In this document: piece after piece, positions 25,874-34,316 of the stretch
Position numbering within the stretch: position 1 is the first letter of the stretch
How the letters are laid out: each line of letters begins with the position of its first letter
DNA from: Homoserinimonas sp044769865
GTDB taxonomy: Bacteria > Actinomycetota > Actinomycetes > Actinomycetales > Microbacteriaceae
Assembly: GCF_044769865.1 (NCBI RefSeq)
Contig: NZ_JBIZWA010000002.1
Coordinates: 620,001-684,000 of the forward strand
DNA length: 64,000 bases
Direction: 5' to 3'
The notes under the pieces: generated by a model
The model's database searches: none
What the model was told of the DNA's origin: nothing
Seen by the model: the letters and a program-made list of their open reading frames with translations, nothing else
Program-made: the position numbers and the translations under genes

Positions 25874-26062
25874 CTACGCAGCCAGCACGCCGTCGCGTTC
25901 CGAGCGTGCACCCGTGTCGATCCACTCGGCCTCGACCGTGGCCCAGCCGCAGTCGGGTTCGACGCATTCGATCACGAGGACGAGCTCGTCGCCGTCAGCC
26001 CAGAGGGCGTGGCCGGCGGATACCGTCTCAGCAGCGCATTCGGGGCAGTTCTTGATCTCCAT
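25874..26062 (-). CDS. Small zinc-ribbon-like protein
   Basis: A 62-residue protein with CPEC near the N terminus and CVEPDC about 25 residues later, a two-knuckle arrangement able to bind one zinc. Between them is an acidic strand (ADGDELVLVIE). It resembles other short actinobacterial zinc-ribbon proteins without a known role. It is divergently placed from the DEAD-box helicase gene, 110 bases away. Confidence 0.65.
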   Translation of the reverse strand: MEIKNCPECAAETVSAGHALWADGDELVLVIECVEPDCGWATVEAEWIDTGARSERDGVLAA

Positions 26063-26172
26063 ACCCCAAGGGTAGGCAGCGCCACCGACATTGCCGCGAT
26101 TGACGGGGCATGTCCCGCCTGTCGAGCCGAGGATCCAGCACTCTCGCGGCTACCCCCGGTAACGTTGCTCGG

Positions 26173-27885
26173 ATGACCACGCTCGACACCCCCACGCAGG
26201 CCGATACCGACGCCGCCACCTCCCAGACGACGTTCTCCGATCTCGGCCTCAGTGACAATGTCCTGCGCGCCGTCAAGGACGTCGGCTACGAGACCCCTTC
26301 CGCCATCCAGGCCGCGACGATCCCCGTGCTCCTCACGGGTCGCGACGTCGTCGGACTCGCCCAGACGGGCACCGGCAAGACCGCGGCATTCGCCCTGCCC
26401 ATCCTCTCCCGCCTCGACCCGGCCCAGAAGACGCCGCAGGCGCTCGTGCTCTCCCCCACCCGTGAGCTCGCGCTCCAGGTCTGTGAGGCCTTCGAGCAGT
26501 ACGCGGCGCACCTCCGCGGCGTGAGCGTGCTCCCGGTCTACGGCGGCCAGGCCTACGGCGTGCAGCTCTCGGCCCTCCGCCGCGGCGTGCATGTCGTCGT
26601 CGGCACCCCCGGCCGCATCATGGACCACATCGCCAAGGGCACCCTCGACCTCTCTGAACTCAAGTACCTCGTGCTCGATGAGGCCGACGAGATGCTCAAG
26701 ATGGGCTTCGCTGAGGACGTCGAGACGATCCTCGCCGAGACCCCCGATGAGAAGCAGGTCGCCCTCTTCTCGGCGACCATGCCGGCCGCGATCCGTCGCA
26801 TCTCTCAGAAGTACCTGCACGACCCCGAGGAGATCACGGTCAAGACCAAGACCACGACCTCCGCGAACGTCACGCAGCGCTACCTGATCGTCTCCTATCC
26901 GCAGAAGGTCGACGCGCTCACCCGCATCCTCGAGGTCGAGAACTTCGAGGGCATGATCGTCTTCGTCCGCACCAAGAGCGAGACCGAGAACCTCGCCGAG
27001 AAGCTCCGCGCTCGCGGCTACTCGGCCGCCGCGATCAGCGGCGATGTCGCCCAGGCCCAGCGCGAGCGCACGGTCGGGCAACTCAAGTCGGGCAAGCTCG
27101 ACATCCTGGTGGCGACGGATGTCGCGGCGCGCGGCCTCGACGTCGACCGCATCAGCCACGTGGTCAACTTCGACATCCCGATCGACACCGAGTCCTACGT
27201 GCACCGCATTGGCCGCACGGGTCGCGCGGGTCGCAGCGGCGCCGCGATCAGCTTCGTGACCCCGCGCGAGCGTCGGCTCCTCACCGCGATCGAGCGCGCG
27301 ACACGCCAGCCGCTCACCGAGATGCAGCTGCCGAGCGTCGACGACGTGAACGTCACCCGCCTCACCCGCTTCGACGACGCCATCACGGCGGCGCTGAGCG
27401 AGACGGGCCGCATCTCGGCGTTCCGCGACATCATCACGCACTACGTGCAGCACCACGACGTGCCCGAGCTTGACGTCGCCGCGGCGCTCGCGGTCGTCGC
27501 CCAAGGTGAGACCCCGCTGCTCCTCTCGAAGGAAGATGAGCGGCCCGCACGCCAGGCGCGCTTCGATCGCGACGACCGGCCCGAGCGCGGAGAGCGTCGC
27601 GAGCCCCGCTCGCGCGGCGGCAACTCCAGGTACGCGCCGTACCGCATTGAGGTGGGCCGCCGTCACAAGGTCGAGCCGCGCCAGATCGTCGGCGCGCTCG
27701 CGAATGAGGGCGGCTTCAGCCGGGAGGACTTCGGCGCGATCAAGATCATGCTCGACTTCTCGATCGTCGAGTTGCCTGCCGACCTGCCCCGTGACGTGCT
27801 CGGCAAGCTCAAGAACACCCGCATCAGCGGCAAGCTCATCGAGATCGCCCCGGACCGCGGCCGCAAGCCGCGCCGCGACCGCTAG
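26173..27885 (+). CDS. DEAD-box ATP-dependent RNA helicase (DeaD/CsdA-like)
   Basis: A 570-residue RNA helicase with the full motif set: FSDLGLSDNVLRAV (Q-motif region), AQTGTGKTAAFALP (I), PTRELALQ (Ia), TPGRIMDH (Ib), DEAD (II), SATMP (III), ATDVAARGLDVDRI (V) and HRIGRTGRAGR (VI). The C-terminal RNA-binding part has YRIEVGRRHKVEPRQIVGAL, the DbpA/CsdA RRM-like fold, after an Arg/Asp-rich linker. A TAACGT box 7 bases ahead of the ATG and the lack of a ribosome site suggest a leaderless message. It is likely a cold-shock/ribosome-assembly helicase. Confidence 0.93.
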   Translation: MTTLDTPTQADTDAATSQTTFSDLGLSDNVLRAVKDVGYETPSAIQAATIPVLLTGRDVVGLAQTGTGKTAAFALPILSRLDPAQKTPQALVLSPTRELALQVCEAFEQYAAHLRGVSVLPVYGGQAYGVQLSALRRGVHVVVGTPGRIMDHIAKGTLDLSELKYLVLDEADEMLKMGFAEDVETILAETPDEKQVALFSATMPAAIRRISQKYLHDPEEITVKTKTTTSANVTQRYLIVSYPQKVDALTRILEVENFEGMIVFVRTKSETENLAEKLRARGYSAAAISGDVAQAQRERTVGQLKSGKLDILVATDVAARGLDVDRISHVVNFDIPIDTESYVHRIGRTGRAGRSGAAISFVTPRERRLLTAIERATRQPLTEMQLPSVDDVNVTRLTRFDDAITAALSETGRISAFRDIITHYVQHHDVPELDVAAALAVVAQGETPLLLSKEDERPARQARFDRDDRPERGERREPRSRGGNSRYAPYRIEVGRRHKVEPRQIVGALANEGGFSREDFGAIKIMLDFSIVELPADLPRDVLGKLKNTRISGKLIEIAPDRGRKPRRDR

Positions 27886-27937
27886 GCGCTTTTGTCAGGC
27901 AGCTGCGCGCCGCGGCCGCCGGGCCCAGGCGCGTGGC

Positions 27938-27976
27938 GGTTGCTGCGTGCGGGCGTGCGGTGACCAGCAACCTTTT
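27938..27976 (+). terminator. Intrinsic terminator after the helicase gene
   Basis: GGTTGCTG (27938-27945) pairs with CAGCAACC (27965-27972) across a 19-base loop and is followed directly by TTTT. It lies 53 bases downstream of the helicase stop. Confidence 0.65.
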
Positions 27977-27980
27977 CGTT

Positions 27981-28018
27981 CGACACGCCGCCTGGGAGCG
28001 CTCCCGCACGGCGTGTCG
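27981..28018. repeat. Nested inverted repeat in the 219-bp gap
   Basis: An outer 10-bp pair CGACACGCCG / CGGCGTGTCG (27981-27990, 28009-28018) encloses a perfect inner palindrome GGGAGCGCTCCC (27994-28005). Outside it, TTTCG and CGAAA extend the symmetry. No gene is seen in 27886-28104. It may be a second terminator, here for the minus-strand gene, or a protein-binding site. Confidence 0.5.
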
Positions 28019-28104
28019 CACCGAAAGTGCATCAGTAACCGCAGACCGCCGCCCGCGCCATCTTCGACGGCAGCCCGCACAGGGGACTAGCCACGCGCTC
28101 CGCA

Positions 28105-29040
28105 TCACTCGCCCAGCGCGGTCTCGAACTCCTCCTCAATGAGGTCCATGTTGACGGCCGCCCCGGCAGCGGATCCGGCGGCCAGCACCATAGGCACCGT
28201 CTCGGCTGGCCGCGCGACGTTGCCGACCGCCCACACCTTCGGGTTGCTCGTGCGACCCGCCTTGTCGGTCTTCAAGAAGCCGCCGAGCTTTGATTCCTCG
28301 CGTTCGAGGGCAAGGCCGTCGAGGTACTCCTCGTTGGACTTCAGGATCGGCGTCGTGAAGAGCGCGTCCACCGGAATCACGTCGCCACCCTGCAGCTCGA
28401 TGCCCGTGAGGCGATCCTCCCTGACGACGAGCCGTGATGGCGGGCGCGACTCAACGATCACGCCCCGTGCCTGCAGGCGAGCCGAGACATCCACCGGCAG
28501 GTCTCCCGACTCGGCGTTGAAGAACACGAGGCGCTCGCTCCACTGGCGCACGAGCAGCGCCTGGTGGATGCTCGCGGTCGACGAGGCGAGCACGCCAAGT
28601 CGGGCGCCCCGAAACTCCCAGCCGTGGCAGTAGGGGCAGTGCAGCACGTCCCTGCCCCAGCGCTCTCCCATGCCTGGCAGATCTGCGACGCCGTCACGGC
28701 ATCCGGATGCCGCGATCACCCGCCTGCCCGAGAAGTGCTCGCCCGTCGCGGTCTCGACGTGCAGGAGGCGACCTTGCTCGCCCACCGTCGTGACCGAACC
28801 GTGGTGCAGCTCGACACCGTAGCGTCGGACCTCCTCGCGCCCCCGCTCAAGGTACTCAAGCGGCGAAAGTCCGTCGCTGCCGAGCACACCGTGCATGTGC
28901 TCGGCGAAGCGGTTCCTCGACTCCCCCGCGTCGATCACGAGCACGCGCCGCCCGGCCCTGCCCAGTTGCAGCGCGGCGCTGAGGCCCGCTGAGCCACCCC
29001 CGATGACGATGACATCCCACTGATTGCTGTCCACCAGCAC
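28105..29040 (-). CDS. NAD(P)/FAD-dependent oxidoreductase, thioredoxin reductase-like
   Basis: A 311-residue flavoprotein. The FAD-binding motif VIVIGGGSAGLSAALQLGRAG is at the N terminus, the redox pair lies in HCPYCHGWEFRG (CxxC, about residues 142-145), and the C-terminal VWAVGNVARPAETVPMVLAAGSAAG closes the FAD site. This is the layout of low-molecular-weight thioredoxin-reductase-like proteins. The GTG at 29040 has GGGGAG 3 bases upstream; a second GTG at 29034 is possible. The frame upstream is antisense-like and not used. Confidence 0.86.
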   Translation of the reverse strand: MLVDSNQWDVIVIGGGSAGLSAALQLGRAGRRVLVIDAGESRNRFAEHMHGVLGSDGLSPLEYLERGREEVRRYGVELHHGSVTTVGEQGRLLHVETATGEHFSGRRVIAASGCRDGVADLPGMGERWGRDVLHCPYCHGWEFRGARLGVLASSTASIHQALLVRQWSERLVFFNAESGDLPVDVSARLQARGVIVESRPPSRLVVREDRLTGIELQGGDVIPVDALFTTPILKSNEEYLDGLALEREESKLGGFLKTDKAGRTSNPKVWAVGNVARPAETVPMVLAAGSAAGAAVNMDLIEEEFETALGE

Positions 29041-29092
29041 AGGCTCCCCTTGCTCCCGGGCACGCGCAAGGGGCGCAGCGCTCAGGGAGGAG

Positions 29093-29707
29093 CTACGCCT
29101 GGATCGTGATGATGCCCGTGTCGCTGACTGAGGGGGCCGGGGTCGCGGCGGGAGTTCCACGCGTCGGCTCGGCTGGGTCCCCGTGGGCCTCGACCGCGAC
29201 CTCCGCCTGGAGCGGCTCGCTCGCAAGGATCGGGATCGTGCCCGTCGCGGTCGACTCCGCCTCGGCGTCGGCGGGAATCACAGTGATGGGCGTCGTGATG
29301 TCGAACGCGGCGATCTCCTCGGCGACGGGCACGAGAATCGGCCCGGTCGCGGCATCCAGGTGCGTCTCGTCGAGGTTGGAGTGCGTCTCGTCGGCCGAGA
29401 TGATCGGCACCGACACCGTCAGCGGCAGACGGCGTCCGCGGCGCACGATGATGACGGATGCGATGGCGATCGGCAGGGCGACAACGCTCGGCGCCGCGAT
29501 CCACGGGGAGTCGGCGAGCAGGCCGTAGATGCCCCACACCAGATAGCTGCCGGTAAGGAGCCACTGCGTCGTCTCGGAGATTCCCGCGAGCTTCGCCGGA
29601 TCGTTGCGCGCGCCCCAGGTGATCCGGGCCTGCGGGATCCACATGAGGATCGAGAACGCGGTGCCGATGAATCCAAGCGCGTTCACGACGATGCTGCCGA
29701 TGTCCAT
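29093..29707 (-). CDS. SemiSWEET/PQ-loop-like membrane protein with a long acidic tail
   Basis: A 204-residue protein whose first 90 residues form three membrane helices with a PQ-loop motif (AFSILMWIPQARITW near residue 20, then SETTQWLLTGSYLVWGIYG). This resembles SemiSWEET-type sugar transporters, which work as dimers. Residues 95-204 are an Ala/Thr/Glu-rich, low-complexity, probably disordered cytoplasmic or external tail, which is unusual for the family. It is a single gene between the thioredoxin-reductase-like and DsbA-like genes. Confidence 0.72.
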   Translation of the reverse strand: MDIGSIVVNALGFIGTAFSILMWIPQARITWGARNDPAKLAGISETTQWLLTGSYLVWGIYGLLADSPWIAAPSVVALPIAIASVIIVRRGRRLPLTVSVPIISADETHSNLDETHLDAATGPILVPVAEEIAAFDITTPITVIPADAEAESTATGTIPILASEPLQAEVAVEAHGDPAEPTRGTPAATPAPSVSDTGIITIQA

Positions 29708-29821
29708 AGGGCTGTTCTGGTCTTTCTGACGGTCCTGGGGAGATCCCCCGAATGGACGGATGTTGCTAGGGCATCGGCGATGTCTCGCACATCATAAGCA
29801 TGCAGACGGCCGCGGAAGAAG

Positions 29822-29861
29822 CCCCAGTTCCGCGACGCGCCGTGACCCCCGAAAACTGGGG
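29822..29861 (-). terminator. Hairpin downstream of the DsbA-like gene
   Basis: CCCCAGTT (29822-29829) and AACTGGGG (29854-29861) form an 8-bp stem around a GC-rich 24-base loop immediately after the stop at 29864. No clear U-run follows. It probably ends the DsbA-like transcript. The gap 29708-29863 holds no gene. Confidence 0.55.
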
Positions 29862-29863
29862 TG

Positions 29864-30631
29864 TCAGGAGGCGCTCTCCTCCACCGCCGCGCGCAGCTGC
29901 TCGGGGCTCAGGAGCGCCTGCTGGCGCTCTCCGTTGATGAGCAGCGTCGGGGTCGAGCCGATCCCGGCGTCGCGTGCGTCGAGCGTGTTCTGCTTGATCC
30001 AGTTGGCGTAGCGTCCCGACTCGACACACTCGATCAGCTCGTCTCCCCCGATGCCCTGTCCGTTGAGGAAGGTGGCGAACTGTTCGTTGTTCCAGGCATC
30101 CGTCGACGCGTCGTGCACCGCGAACAGTGAGGCGTGCGCGGTCGTCCAGCTCTCGGGCTCATGGGCGGCGACGCAGGCGGCGGCACTGCCGGCCCGGATG
30201 CCGTACTCGCTCACGACGTTGATGGGGTGGTACTCGACCGCGACGCCACCTTCGGCGATGAGTTCGTGCAGCGTCTGCCCCACGGCCGCCTCATAGTTCT
30301 TGCAGTGGGGGCAGGAGAAGTCCTCATAGAGCGAGATCGTGACGGGCGCATCCTCCGGACCCACGCGCACGGACGTACCCGCAATCTGGAACGGGATGTC
30401 GCGCGCCTCCCCCAGCGCGACGGTGGCGGTGTTCTCCGGGCTCGTGACCTCCCTGGCCGCCCGGTTGCCCATGACGACGGCGATCACGATCGCCGCGACG
30501 ACGACGAGCACGCCGAGGACGATGCCACCCTGGATGAGCGCGCGGCGGCGCGCCTCAGCCTTCTTCTCCCGCATGCGAGCCTCGTTGGCCTTCTGGCGGA
30601 TTGCGAGCGTGCGGTCGTCCTTCTTGCCCAT
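29864..30631 (-). CDS. DsbA-family thioredoxin-fold protein, membrane-anchored
   Basis: A 255-residue protein. It has a basic cytoplasmic N terminus (KANEARMREKKAEARRR), one membrane helix (about residues 33-55), then an extracytoplasmic thioredoxin fold with the redox motif FSCPHCKNYE near residue 107 and the cis-Pro loop GIGSTPTLLINGE. Such proteins act as disulfide oxidases or isomerases outside the membrane. The ATG at 30631 gives the standard basic start MGKKDDRTLA. Confidence 0.87.
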   Translation of the reverse strand: MGKKDDRTLAIRQKANEARMREKKAEARRRALIQGGIVLGVLVVVAAIVIAVVMGNRAAREVTSPENTATVALGEARDIPFQIAGTSVRVGPEDAPVTISLYEDFSCPHCKNYEAAVGQTLHELIAEGGVAVEYHPINVVSEYGIRAGSAAACVAAHEPESWTTAHASLFAVHDASTDAWNNEQFATFLNGQGIGGDELIECVESGRYANWIKQNTLDARDAGIGSTPTLLINGERQQALLSPEQLRAAVEESAS

Positions 30632-30662
30632 GCCCTCAACGATATCGATGTCCGGACATGGA

Positions 30663-30691
30663 GAACCCCCGGTGACGGGCACCGGGGGTTC
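30663..30691 (-). terminator. Strong hairpin after the 2OG-fold gene
   Basis: GAACCCCCGGTG and CACCGGGGGTTC form a perfect 12-bp stem with a 5-base loop (ACGGG). It is 18 bases beyond the stop of the gene at 30709 on the minus strand. It is likely an intrinsic (possibly U-poor) terminator. Confidence 0.75.
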
Positions 30692-30708
30692 CTCGCGTCA
30701 GAGGAGGA

Positions 30709-31482
30709 TCAGGCCTCGCTCATGGCCGTCTTCTCGGCCTGGCCCTTCGCCGCGTAGTAGGCGGCACGGGCGGCGATGCGACGCTCCTGCTCGGCCTGGC
30801 CCGCGTCGAGCACGTCCTGCGGCACCTCGACGTTGGGCACCCGGCTGACCGCGTTGTACTTGGCCATGTAGGCGTCGAGCTCCTCGCCCGACTCCCACGA
30901 GGTGATGAGGCAGTATCGCGGCTCGGTGCCGTTGTGGGCGACGGCGTGCCAGAGGCGCTGCGTGTCGACGATGATCTGTGCGCCGGCGGGCAGCGCGATG
31001 CGGTACTCGACGCTCGGGTCGGTGCGGTTCTCGCGGAGGACGAAGTAGCTGTCCTTGTCGTCCGTGAGGTTGAAGAAGCCACGGACGACCCAGCCGGTGC
31101 CATCGGGGTTGAGACGGTTGTTGTCGTCCTGGTGGAGGTTGTACAGGGCATCCGCGTAGGTGTTCGGCAGGAGCTCGATCACGCGGCAACGGCCGACATT
31201 GGCGCCCGGCTCCATGGCACGCTCGGTGAGCGTGGGGGCCTTCTCGACCTGCGACGGGATCCAGACCCCGTCCTTGTCGGTGCGGGGCGGCGTGTGGTTC
31301 CAGAACCCGTTGACCTCGATCTCGCCCTTGGCGCTGGCCAGGGGTGCGAAGCGAGTCTCACCCGAGGACTTCCAGTCGACATACTCGATGTCGAGCCATT
31401 CCTTGGGGTCGATTTCGCGGTTGTACTTGTCGAGGACGACGTAGCCGGTCTCTTCGAGCGCGGCGGACTTGATGTAACCCAT
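30709..31482 (-). CDS. Putative Fe(II)/2-oxoglutarate oxygenase-fold protein, function unknown
   Basis: A 257-residue protein starting MGYIKSAALEETGYVVL. A double-stranded beta-helix iron site can be proposed: HQD in ALYNLHQDDNNRLN (about residue 121), a distal histidine in QRLWHAVAHNG (about 183) and an arginine in EPRYCLITS as the 2-oxoglutarate ligand. The tail is a charged helix (EQERRIAARAAYYAAKGQAEK). The ATG at 31482 is chosen; an ATG at 31494 directly abuts AAAGGG and is less likely. I know of no assigned substrate. Confidence 0.6.
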   Translation of the reverse strand: MGYIKSAALEETGYVVLDKYNREIDPKEWLDIEYVDWKSSGETRFAPLASAKGEIEVNGFWNHTPPRTDKDGVWIPSQVEKAPTLTERAMEPGANVGRCRVIELLPNTYADALYNLHQDDNNRLNPDGTGWVVRGFFNLTDDKDSYFVLRENRTDPSVEYRIALPAGAQIIVDTQRLWHAVAHNGTEPRYCLITSWESGEELDAYMAKYNAVSRVPNVEVPQDVLDAGQAEQERRIAARAAYYAAKGQAEKTAMSEA

Positions 31483-31575
31483 GAGGTGGATCATCCCTTT
31501 CGTTGAGGGCCAGCACGTTTTAACAGGCCCAACTAAGGGGAGCCTAACATCCGGGGGTGAATAGACTCGGGAGCG

Positions 31576-33597
31576 ATGAGCACAGCCACGAATGTCGATG
31601 CCACCGCTGTCAACACGATGCGCTGGCTCTCAGATCCCGCCACCACGATCGTCGTTCCCGTCTACCAGCGCCAGTACCGCTGGGACATCGACGGATGCGA
31701 GCAACTGCTGGCAGACATCCGTGCGGTCGCGGACTCCCGCGACGGCCACCACCACTTCATCGGCTCGATCCTCTCGTCGGCGAGCCACGACGGCGACTCG
31801 CGGGAACTCGTGCTCATCGACGGGCAGCAGCGCATCACGACCCTCATGCTTCTGGTTGCTGCCCTGCACCATGCCGTGCTGCAGCATCCGGAGCTCACGG
31901 GTGACGTAACGCTCGCCGAGAAGCTGCGCGCCGTGCTCGCGAGGGCAGACGACCCGAACCGCACCAAGCTGCGGCCCCACCGCGAGTGGGCGCAGGTCTT
32001 CGAGAGTGTCGTGCTCGACCGGCGTGGGGCGGATGCCGAGCTGCGGGATTCGCGCTTCGACGACAACTACGCGTTCTTCCGCAGCCAGATCCCCGCGAGT
32101 GAGGTGCCCCGCATCTGGCGCGGCCTGCAGCGCCTCGAGCATGTCGCGATCGCCCTCCACGAGGAGGCGAACGCGCAGCAGATCTTCGAGAGCCTCAACT
32201 CGACGGGCGCACCCCTGCGTGACCACGAACTCATCCACAACTACGTGCTCATGGGGCTCACGCACGCCGAGCAGAGCGAGATCGAAGACGAGTTCTGGCT
32301 GCCGATCGAGCGCAACACGGGCACGACGATCGGCGAGTTCTGGCGGCACTACCTGATCGCGACGACGGGACGCGAGGTCGACACCGCGATCCCGCGCGCG
32401 GTCTACGACGCCTTCCGCCATGAGTTCCCCAGGCTCGACGTCGACACGCTGCGGGCCCGGGCGACCGAGTGGCGGGAGTTCTCGGAGATCTACCGCACCC
32501 TGCTGCATCCGGAGCTTGAGACGGATGCCACGGTCTCGCGCCACCTCGCATACCTCGGCACCTTCGGCCGGGGCATGTTCCCGCTCGCGATGCAGGCCTA
32601 CCGCGACTATTCACGCGGCACCGCGAGCAGGGACGAACTCATCGAGGTGCTCGAGCGCCTGCAGTCACTCCTGCTGCGCCGCTCGGTCATCGGCCTCAGC
32701 ACCAAGCGCCTCGTCGCGCGCATGTGCCGCGCGCGGCTCGAGGGCGCGGAGCAACTGCTGCGGGCGATCGCCCGCGTCACGCCATCGGATGCCCGTGTGC
32801 GAGTCGCCCTCAAGTACGGGGCGCTCCCCCACCCCGCCTACGTGCTGGGTCGCATCGCGGGCGTCGACAGCACGGAGGGACTCGATGTCGACCACGTGCT
32901 GCCGCTGGCCCCAGGCGATGCGTGGACGGGCGACGGCGAGCGCAGCTGGGCCGAACTGAGCGAGGACGAACAGAACAGCCACCGCGCCCTCGCCCCGACG
33001 ATCGGCAACCTGACGCTCCTGGAGGAGCACCTCGCGGAACGCGGCATGGAGGCGCCCTTCCCGCAGAAGCGCGCCGTCTACGACGCCAGCGCGGTCGGCA
33101 TCTCACGGGACCTCGCCGAGCTGCCTGCCTGGGGCACGGCGGCCATCGGCGAGCGCACGGCGGCCCTGACATCCGAGTTCCTGCGCATCTGGCCCACCAC
33201 GCCGGAGGTCGGCATCGACGACGACGGTCTCACGCCGATCCTCGACGCGCAGCGCCGCAGCGGGTGGCCGCGCGGGTGGGAGCGCGAGTTCGAGTACGTC
33301 GAGTACCGCGGCGAGCACTGGGAGGTCTACGACGTCAAGTACCTCTTCAACCGCGTCTTCAAGCGCCTGTGGGCGGATGACCGGGCATCCGTCATCGCCT
33401 TCACGGAGCAGCGCGGCGGCCCCATCTTCGACGAGCAGGCGTGGACGGGCCACTGGGACCAGATCGATGAGGGCCACTTCATCTACATGGGCTGGGACTC
33501 GAAGTACATGCTGACCGCCCTACAGGGGCTCCTCGAGGAGGCGGGCATCGCAGCCGAGGTCTTCGTCAAGTACTCCTACATCGGCGAGGCCATGTGA
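31576..33597 (+). CDS. DUF262/DUF1524 protein, GmrSD-like single-chain restriction nuclease
   Basis: A 673-residue protein. The N-terminal DUF262 (ParB/Srx-like) domain shows VPVYQRQYRW (about 28-36) and the nucleotide-binding IDGQQRITTL (about 81-90). A DUF1524 HNH-type domain has DVDHVLPL near residue 438 and the asparagine of IGNLTLLEEHL near 477. In GmrSD type IV systems DUF262 binds or hydrolyses NTP and DUF1524 cuts modified DNA. An extra 110-residue C-terminal part (YRGEHWEVYDVKYLFNRVFK...) is not one I recognise. It is a single gene with no partner; TAGACT and GGGAG precede the ATG. Confidence 0.83.
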   Translation: MSTATNVDATAVNTMRWLSDPATTIVVPVYQRQYRWDIDGCEQLLADIRAVADSRDGHHHFIGSILSSASHDGDSRELVLIDGQQRITTLMLLVAALHHAVLQHPELTGDVTLAEKLRAVLARADDPNRTKLRPHREWAQVFESVVLDRRGADAELRDSRFDDNYAFFRSQIPASEVPRIWRGLQRLEHVAIALHEEANAQQIFESLNSTGAPLRDHELIHNYVLMGLTHAEQSEIEDEFWLPIERNTGTTIGEFWRHYLIATTGREVDTAIPRAVYDAFRHEFPRLDVDTLRARATEWREFSEIYRTLLHPELETDATVSRHLAYLGTFGRGMFPLAMQAYRDYSRGTASRDELIEVLERLQSLLLRRSVIGLSTKRLVARMCRARLEGAEQLLRAIARVTPSDARVRVALKYGALPHPAYVLGRIAGVDSTEGLDVDHVLPLAPGDAWTGDGERSWAELSEDEQNSHRALAPTIGNLTLLEEHLAERGMEAPFPQKRAVYDASAVGISRDLAELPAWGTAAIGERTAALTSEFLRIWPTTPEVGIDDDGLTPILDAQRRSGWPRGWEREFEYVEYRGEHWEVYDVKYLFNRVFKRLWADDRASVIAFTEQRGGPIFDEQAWTGHWDQIDEGHFIYMGWDSKYMLTALQGLLEEAGIAAEVFVKYSYIGEAM

Positions 33598-33610
33598 CCT
33601 GGCGCCGCGT

Positions 33611-34294
33611 GTGACGACGCTCGGCATCATCGGGGCGGGCAAGGCGGGCATGGTGCTCGCACGGCTCGCCGCGGCATCCGGATACCGTGTGTTGCTCGCC
33701 CGTTCGGGTGACCCGGCGTTCATCCCGCTGGGTGCGGCCGACCGCGAGGGTGGCATCACCGCGACCACGGTGGCGGATGCTGCGGAGCGGGCCGATCTCG
33801 TCGTGCTCGCGCTCCCCCTCAGCGCGCACCGCACGCTGCCGGTGTCGGCGCTGGCTGGCAAGACGGTCGTGGACGCAATGAACTACTGGTGGGAAACCGA
33901 CGGCATCCGTCCCGACTTCGCTGACCCGCGCACCTCGTCGAGTGAGATCGTGCAGGCGTTCCTCCCCGAGTCGCGGGTTGTGAAGGCGTTCAATCACGTC
34001 GGGTACCACGACCTTGAAGATGAGCCGAGGCCGCCCGGCACGCCTGGACGCAAGGCGATTGCCTTCGCCGGCGACGACGCGGCAGCGAAGGTGGAAGTGG
34101 CACAGCTCATCGACGACCTCGGCTTCGATCCCGTCGACGCGGGCCCGCTCGCGGAGGGCATGCGCTTCGAACCCAACACGGAGCTCTTCGGCGCAGATGT
34201 CACCGCGACTGAGGTGCGAGCGATGTTGGCGCGCTTCCCGACGTCGGCGCGGGGGCAGGTGGTGGCGCGGGCGCGCGGACGTGGGGTTGACTGA
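33611..34294 (+). CDS. NADPH-dependent F420 reductase-like NAD(P)-binding protein
   Basis: A 227-residue Rossmann protein beginning MTTLGIIGAGKAGMVLARLA, with LLARSGDPAFIP, ADLVVLALPLSAHRTLP and VVDAMNYWWETDG, then VKAFNHVGYHDLEDE. This is the NADPH:F420 oxidoreductase-like fold (NADP-oxidoreductase coenzyme F420-dependent). Whether it uses F420 is uncertain. The start is a GTG 13 bases after the DUF262 stop. Confidence 0.8.
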   Translation: MTTLGIIGAGKAGMVLARLAAASGYRVLLARSGDPAFIPLGAADREGGITATTVADAAERADLVVLALPLSAHRTLPVSALAGKTVVDAMNYWWETDGIRPDFADPRTSSSEIVQAFLPESRVVKAFNHVGYHDLEDEPRPPGTPGRKAIAFAGDDAAAKVEVAQLIDDLGFDPVDAGPLAEGMRFEPNTELFGADVTATEVRAMLARFPTSARGQVVARARGRGVD

Positions 34295-34316
34295 GAGCAA
34301 CGCAAGAGGGAGCACG

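Noticed and set aside
31520..31560. Possible iron box (AACTAAGGGGAGCCTAAC) before the DUF262 gene
   Set aside because: Only half-sites resemble a DtxR/IdeR box; the symmetry is poor and neither neighbour is iron-related.
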